Origin: Streptomyces sp. R28
GTDB taxonomy: Bacteria; Actinomycetota; Actinomycetes; Streptomycetales; Streptomycetaceae
Direction of reading: 5' to 3'
Length of the DNA stretch: 64,000 nucleotides
Assembly (NCBI RefSeq): GCF_041052385.1
Contig: NZ_CP163439.1
Span: 4,825,001 to 4,889,000, forward strand
Shown here: positions 60,911-64,000 of the stretch, piece after piece
Layout: the number at the start of each line of letters is the position of its first letter
How positions within the stretch are numbered: the first letter of the stretch is position 1
Position numbers and translations under genes: made by a program
The notes under the pieces: generated by a model
What the model saw: only the letters and a program-made list of their open reading frames with translations
Told to the model about the DNA's origin: nothing
Databases searched by the model: none

Positions 60911-61771
60911 TCACGCCTCCCGCTCCACGAACGACCGCACCTGCTCCTCGTCCAGCTCGTACACCGTCTCGTGCGCCCGGGGATCCCGCGCATGGAAGGT
61001 GTGGAACATCGGCCCCGCCGCCCCACCCAGTTCCACCAGCGACGCGGACGCCCCGCGCACCACGCGCTCGGTCCCGGGGGCGGCCGTCAGGTCGCCGCGG
61101 CTGACCACACCCGGCGTGACCCACACGGGCACCGACTCCAGCAGTCCGAAGAGCTGGAGATGGTAGTGACCGGTCAGCACGACCCGTACGTCACTCCCCC
61201 GGATCACCTCCCCCAGCTCCCCCGGGTTCCGCAGCCCGAAGTGCGGCTGCGTCGCCGAGATGGCGAGGCTGATCGGCGGGTGGTGGAAGGCGAGGACGGT
61301 GCCCCGCTCGGCGGGCTCGCTCAACACCCCGCGCAGCCAGTCCAGTTGGGCCGCGCTCAGCCGGCCGTACACCTTCCCCGGCACCAGCGAGTCCAGCGTC
61401 ACGAAGCGCCGGCCCCCGACCGTGCTCACCGCGGCCCGCTCCGACGCCTCGGAGTCCAGGACCAGTTCCGGTTCCGGGTGCCCGCTGCCCAGCACCTTCC
61501 CGAAGGCGTCCCGCTCGTCGTGGTTGCCGGTCGTGTAGAACACGGGCGCGCCCAGCCGCTGCGCGAACCCGCCCACCAGTTCCCGTACGGCCGTGTACGC
61601 CTCCACGGACCCGTCGTCGGCGATGTCTCCGGTGACGACCACCACGTCCACGTCCCGTTGGTGCCGCAGCTCGGCGAGCATCAGGCGCAGCGAGTCGGTG
61701 GCGTTGACGCCGTTCTTGTTCGGAGCGTCGGTTCGCTCGATGTGTGTGTCCGAGAGATGAAGGATCCTCAT
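60911..61771 (-). CDS. Calcineurin-like metallophosphoesterase
   Basis: 286 residues. Metal motifs are all present: LSDTHIE (D-x-H), VVTGDIADDGS (GDxxD-like), TTGNHDER (GNHD), LAFHHPP (His) and LTGHYHLQ (GHxH). Resembles CpdA/Icc cyclic-nucleotide phosphodiesterases in length and motif spacing. Substrate not determinable. Confidence 0.92.
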   Translation of the reverse strand: MRILHLSDTHIERTDAPNKNGVNATDSLRLMLAELRHQRDVDVVVVTGDIADDGSVEAYTAVRELVGGFAQRLGAPVFYTTGNHDERDAFGKVLGSGHPEPELVLDSEASERAAVSTVGGRRFVTLDSLVPGKVYGRLSAAQLDWLRGVLSEPAERGTVLAFHHPPISLAISATQPHFGLRNPGELGEVIRGSDVRVVLTGHYHLQLFGLLESVPVWVTPGVVSRGDLTAAPGTERVVRGASASLVELGGAAGPMFHTFHARDPRAHETVYELDEEQVRSFVEREA

Positions 61772-61799
61772 CTCCCGGACGTTAGCGCGGAGTTGCCGC

Positions 61800-62927
61800 T
61801 CAGCTCAGCGTGTTCAGCGACGCGGGGTCGTACGGCTTCAGCTCGTCGAGACGGTCGCCGAGGACCTTCGCCGCCCACTCGGGGTCCTGGAGCAGGGCGC
61901 GCCCGATGGCCACCATGTCGAACTCGTCGCGCTCCAGGCGGTCCAGGAGGTCGTCGAAGCCCTTGACCGTGGAGCCCTGGCCCATGAACGCACCGATGAA
62001 GTCGCCGTCGAGGCCGACCGAGCCGACGGTGATGGTCGGCTTGCCGGTGAGCTTCTTCGTCCAGCCGGCCAGGTTGAGGTCGGAGCCGTCGAACTCAGGG
62101 ATCCAGTAGCGGCGGGTGGAGGCGTGGAAGGCGTCGACGCCGGCCGCGGCGAGCGGGGCGAGGATGGCGTCCAACTCCTCGGGGGTCTCGGCGAGGCGGG
62201 CGTCGTAGGCCTCCTGCTTCCACTGCGAGTAGCGGAAGATGACCGGGAAGGACGCGGAGACCTTCTCGCGAACGGCGGCCACGATCTCCGCGGCGAACGT
62301 CGTACGGGCCACCGGGTCGCCGCCGTACGCGTCCGTGCGGCGGTTGGTGCCCGCCCACAGGAACTGGTCGACGAGGTAGCCGTGGGCGCCGTGGATCTCC
62401 ACGCCGTCGAAGCCGATGCGCTCGGCGTCCGCGGCGGCCTGGGCGAAGGCTCCGATGACGTCGTCCAGGTCGCTCTGGGTCATCGCCTTGCCGGTGGCCT
62501 CCTCGGCGCCGATGCACAGGCCCGACGGTCCGACCGCCGGGGCCTCGGCGTAGGGCGGCTTGCCCGGCTGGCGGACCATGCCGATGTGCCAGAGCTGCGG
62601 CACGATCGTGCCGCCGCCCGCGTGCACCGCCTCGGCGACCTTGGCCCAGCCCGCCAGTTGCTCCTCGCCGTGGAAGCGCGGGACACGGTCGCTCTCCCCG
62701 GCCGAGTCGTGCCCGACGTAGGTGCCCTCGGTGACGATCAGGCCGACGCCGGCGGCGGCGCGGCGCGAGTAGTACGACACGACGTCCTCGCCGGGGACGC
62801 CGCCCGGGGAGAACTTGCGCGTCATCGGCGCCATCGCGATGCGGTTGGGGACTGTCAGGCCGTTGATCGTGGTCGGCCGGGACAGGATCTGGGCCGCACG
62901 GGAGGCGGAGGTCGTGGTGACGGTCAC
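61800..62927 (-). CDS. Old-Yellow-Enzyme family NADH:flavin oxidoreductase
   Basis: 375 residues from GTG 62927 with AGGAGC upstream. FMN-dependent ene-reductase: NRIAMAPMTRKF, QLWHIGMVR, DGVEIHGAHGYLVDQFLW (substrate His pair region), FRYSQWKQE and VAIGRALLQDPEW. Reduces activated C=C bonds and often detoxifies electrophiles. Follows the metallophosphoesterase start by 28 bp on the same strand but has its own operator region. Confidence 0.9.
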   Translation of the reverse strand: MTVTTTSASRAAQILSRPTTINGLTVPNRIAMAPMTRKFSPGGVPGEDVVSYYSRRAAAGVGLIVTEGTYVGHDSAGESDRVPRFHGEEQLAGWAKVAEAVHAGGGTIVPQLWHIGMVRQPGKPPYAEAPAVGPSGLCIGAEEATGKAMTQSDLDDVIGAFAQAAADAERIGFDGVEIHGAHGYLVDQFLWAGTNRRTDAYGGDPVARTTFAAEIVAAVREKVSASFPVIFRYSQWKQEAYDARLAETPEELDAILAPLAAAGVDAFHASTRRYWIPEFDGSDLNLAGWTKKLTGKPTITVGSVGLDGDFIGAFMGQGSTVKGFDDLLDRLERDEFDMVAIGRALLQDPEWAAKVLGDRLDELKPYDPASLNTLS

Positions 62928-62949
62928 GCGGGGGCTCCTGGGATGAGGG

Positions 62950-63002
62950 TTCGGTTGACCGAATGGTATGTGCGTGTGCATTGTTGCACCCACTTAAGCA
63001 AC
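62950..63002. promoter_or_regulatory. Operator-like repeats upstream of the ene-reductase
   Basis: TTCGGT-TG-ACCGAA (62950-62963) and GTTGC(10)GCAAC (62983-63002, core CACTTAAG). The second has the same TTAAG core and CAAC/GTTG arms seen upstream of the MFS exporter. Confidence 0.5.
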
Positions 63003-63119
63003 CGATTATGCGGGTCCACGTATTCCGTGGCTGCCGGATCCGCCCGTGATCCCGGCCACCCCGCAATGCCCCGCACCGTCCCGCCCTGCTCTGCTCTGCC
63101 CACCATCGAGAATGTGCGT

Positions 63120-63815
63120 ATGCCGAAGCCCTCACTGCACTCCACGAGCGAACTGGAACGTTCCTCCGTCGTCGCCAACAACACGATGAACCGGGAACGC
63201 GGACTCGCCGGAGTGAACAGCTACACCCGTGAACTGGGCTTCGACCCCCTGTCCCGGCTGGCCGCCCGCCCCCACGCCCCCTCCTGGCTGGACCTGTGCA
63301 GCGGCGAGGGCCGCGCCCTGCGGGAGGCCGCCTCGGCGCTGCCCGGCGACGCGGTCCTCACCGGCGTCGACCTGGTCGGCCCGCTGGTCCGCCTCCCGGC
63401 CCCGCCGACCCTGACGGAGATCGTGGCCTCGGTGTCGACCTGGGTGCCGACCCGGACGTACGACCTCATCACCTGCGTACACGGCCTGCACTACGTCGGC
63501 GACCAGCTCGGTCTCCTCGCCCGCGCCGCCTCCTGGCTCGCCCCCGAAGGACTGCTGGCCGCTCACTTCGACCCGGAGTCAGTCCGCTGGGACGACGGGT
63601 CGGCGGCGGGCCGGGCAGCGGTCTCGGCCCTGCGGTCGGCCGGCTTTCGCTACAGCGCCCGCCATCACCGGCTCACTCTGGAAGGCGGGCGCGAGGTCAC
63701 GCTCCCGTTCCGCTACCTGGGCGCCGACCCGGCCGCCGGCCCGAACTACACGGGCCAGCCCGCGGTCGGTTCCCACTACGCCGACGTACGGTTCAGCGCG
63801 ATCGCCGGTGCTTGA
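63120..63815 (+). CDS. Class I SAM-dependent methyltransferase
   Basis: 231 residues from ATG 63120. Motif I WLDLCSGEGRAL, motif II-like LTGVDLVGPL, motif post-II YDLITCVHGLHYVGD. The cap region (SVRWDDGSAAGRAAVSALRS) follows. Substrate unknown. Convergent, with a 23-bp overlap with the last gene. Confidence 0.85.
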   Translation: MPKPSLHSTSELERSSVVANNTMNRERGLAGVNSYTRELGFDPLSRLAARPHAPSWLDLCSGEGRALREAASALPGDAVLTGVDLVGPLVRLPAPPTLTEIVASVSTWVPTRTYDLITCVHGLHYVGDQLGLLARAASWLAPEGLLAAHFDPESVRWDDGSAAGRAAVSALRSAGFRYSARHHRLTLEGGREVTLPFRYLGADPAAGPNYTGQPAVGSHYADVRFSAIAGA

Positions 63816-64000
63816 GGCCCGCCCTGGCGGTGTGCCGAATCCGCTTGGTGCGACCGCGCTCAGCGAGGATCTCGAGGGCGTCGGCGTTCGACGCCGCGGC
63901 CGCTTTGCGCTGGAGCCAGTCGGACGACGCGAGCAGGGCGTCGGGGCGCCAGGACTGCCTGAGCGTGATCGCGCGGAAGAGGGTCCATTCCTGCAGGCGG
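63793..64000 (-). CDS. Hypothetical protein, 5' end cut by window edge
   Basis: The last 68 codons of a minus-strand gene are visible: RLQEWTLFRAITLRQSWRPD, then LLASSDWLQRKAAAASNADA and a basic tail ending HRRSR. Codon use is coding-like. No family recognised. Confidence 0.6.
   Translation of the reverse strand, partial: RLQEWTLFRAITLRQSWRPDALLASSDWLQRKAAAASNADALEILAERGRTKRIRHTARAGLKHRRSR

Overview
The window is a high-GC actinobacterial chromosome segment, almost certainly Streptomyces. GTG, TTG and possibly CTG starts are frequent and third-position GC is strong. Several markers are typical of the genus: mycothiol-dependent isomerase-like folds, an F420/PPOX oxidoreductase, DUF397 with a Scr1-type XRE regulator, a bacterial XPB helicase, futalosine-pathway menaquinone genes, DUF2530, DUF3027, and an actinobacterial HelD. 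I see no rRNA, tRNA, CRISPR array, integrase or complete insertion sequence. About 63 protein genes are supported; the first and last are cut by the window edges.

Layout. 1-9.9 kb holds secreted and metabolic genes: an SGNH hydrolase, a Tat-exported amidase, a secreted two-domain SnoaL-like protein divergent from an aldo/keto reductase with a striking operator, RNA 2',3'-cyclic phosphodiesterase, a GNAT enzyme, a Uma2-type nuclease, and a MarR-MFS operon. 10-21 kb holds a ribbon-helix-helix protein, an NCS2 purine permease, DUF2530, a P-type ATPase, a tandem triplet of paralogous secreted proteins, and a large sacsin-type ATPase. 21.4-28.1 kb is the most accessory part. It starts with a polymorphic-toxin locus (PrsW-like membrane peptidase fused to a C-terminal RNase A-like domain, then a two-domain immunity protein). 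A Scr1/DUF397/ATP-binding regulatory triad, an HTH protein and a PD-(D/E)XK nuclease with a duplicated tail follow. 28-36 kb is mostly conserved: DUF3027, an MFS transporter, a DUF2771 lipoprotein, mqnB-mqnD, a cold-shock protein and a HAD hydrolase.

35.7-42.4 kb contains a helicase-associated/WYL protein and XPB, which are usually neighbours in actinobacteria. Here they are separated by two tiny secreted peptides and a fusion of a UPF0114/YqhA membrane domain with an IstB AAA+ ATPase. A degenerate 21-bp tandem repeat array of about 0.5 kb lies downstream of XPB. 42.4-54.2 kb carries a GT87 mannosyltransferase-type protein, HelD, CutC, an MDMPI protein, an HD phosphohydrolase, an MDMPI-GNAT fusion, PPOX and AhpD-like redox proteins, and the cell-wall recycling pair murR-like/murQ with a leaderless promoter. 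54.2-64 kb carries a second aldo/keto reductase, a DinB protein, an alpha/beta hydrolase divergent from its probable TetR regulator, a DHA2-type MFS exporter, a metallophosphoesterase, an Old-Yellow-Enzyme family reductase, and a methyltransferase.

The best candidates for something new are the PrsW-RNase A toxin with its doubled immunity protein, the YqhA-IstB fusion between the helicase genes, and the phased 21-bp repeat array. All functional statements rest on motif recognition by eye; no database search was run.
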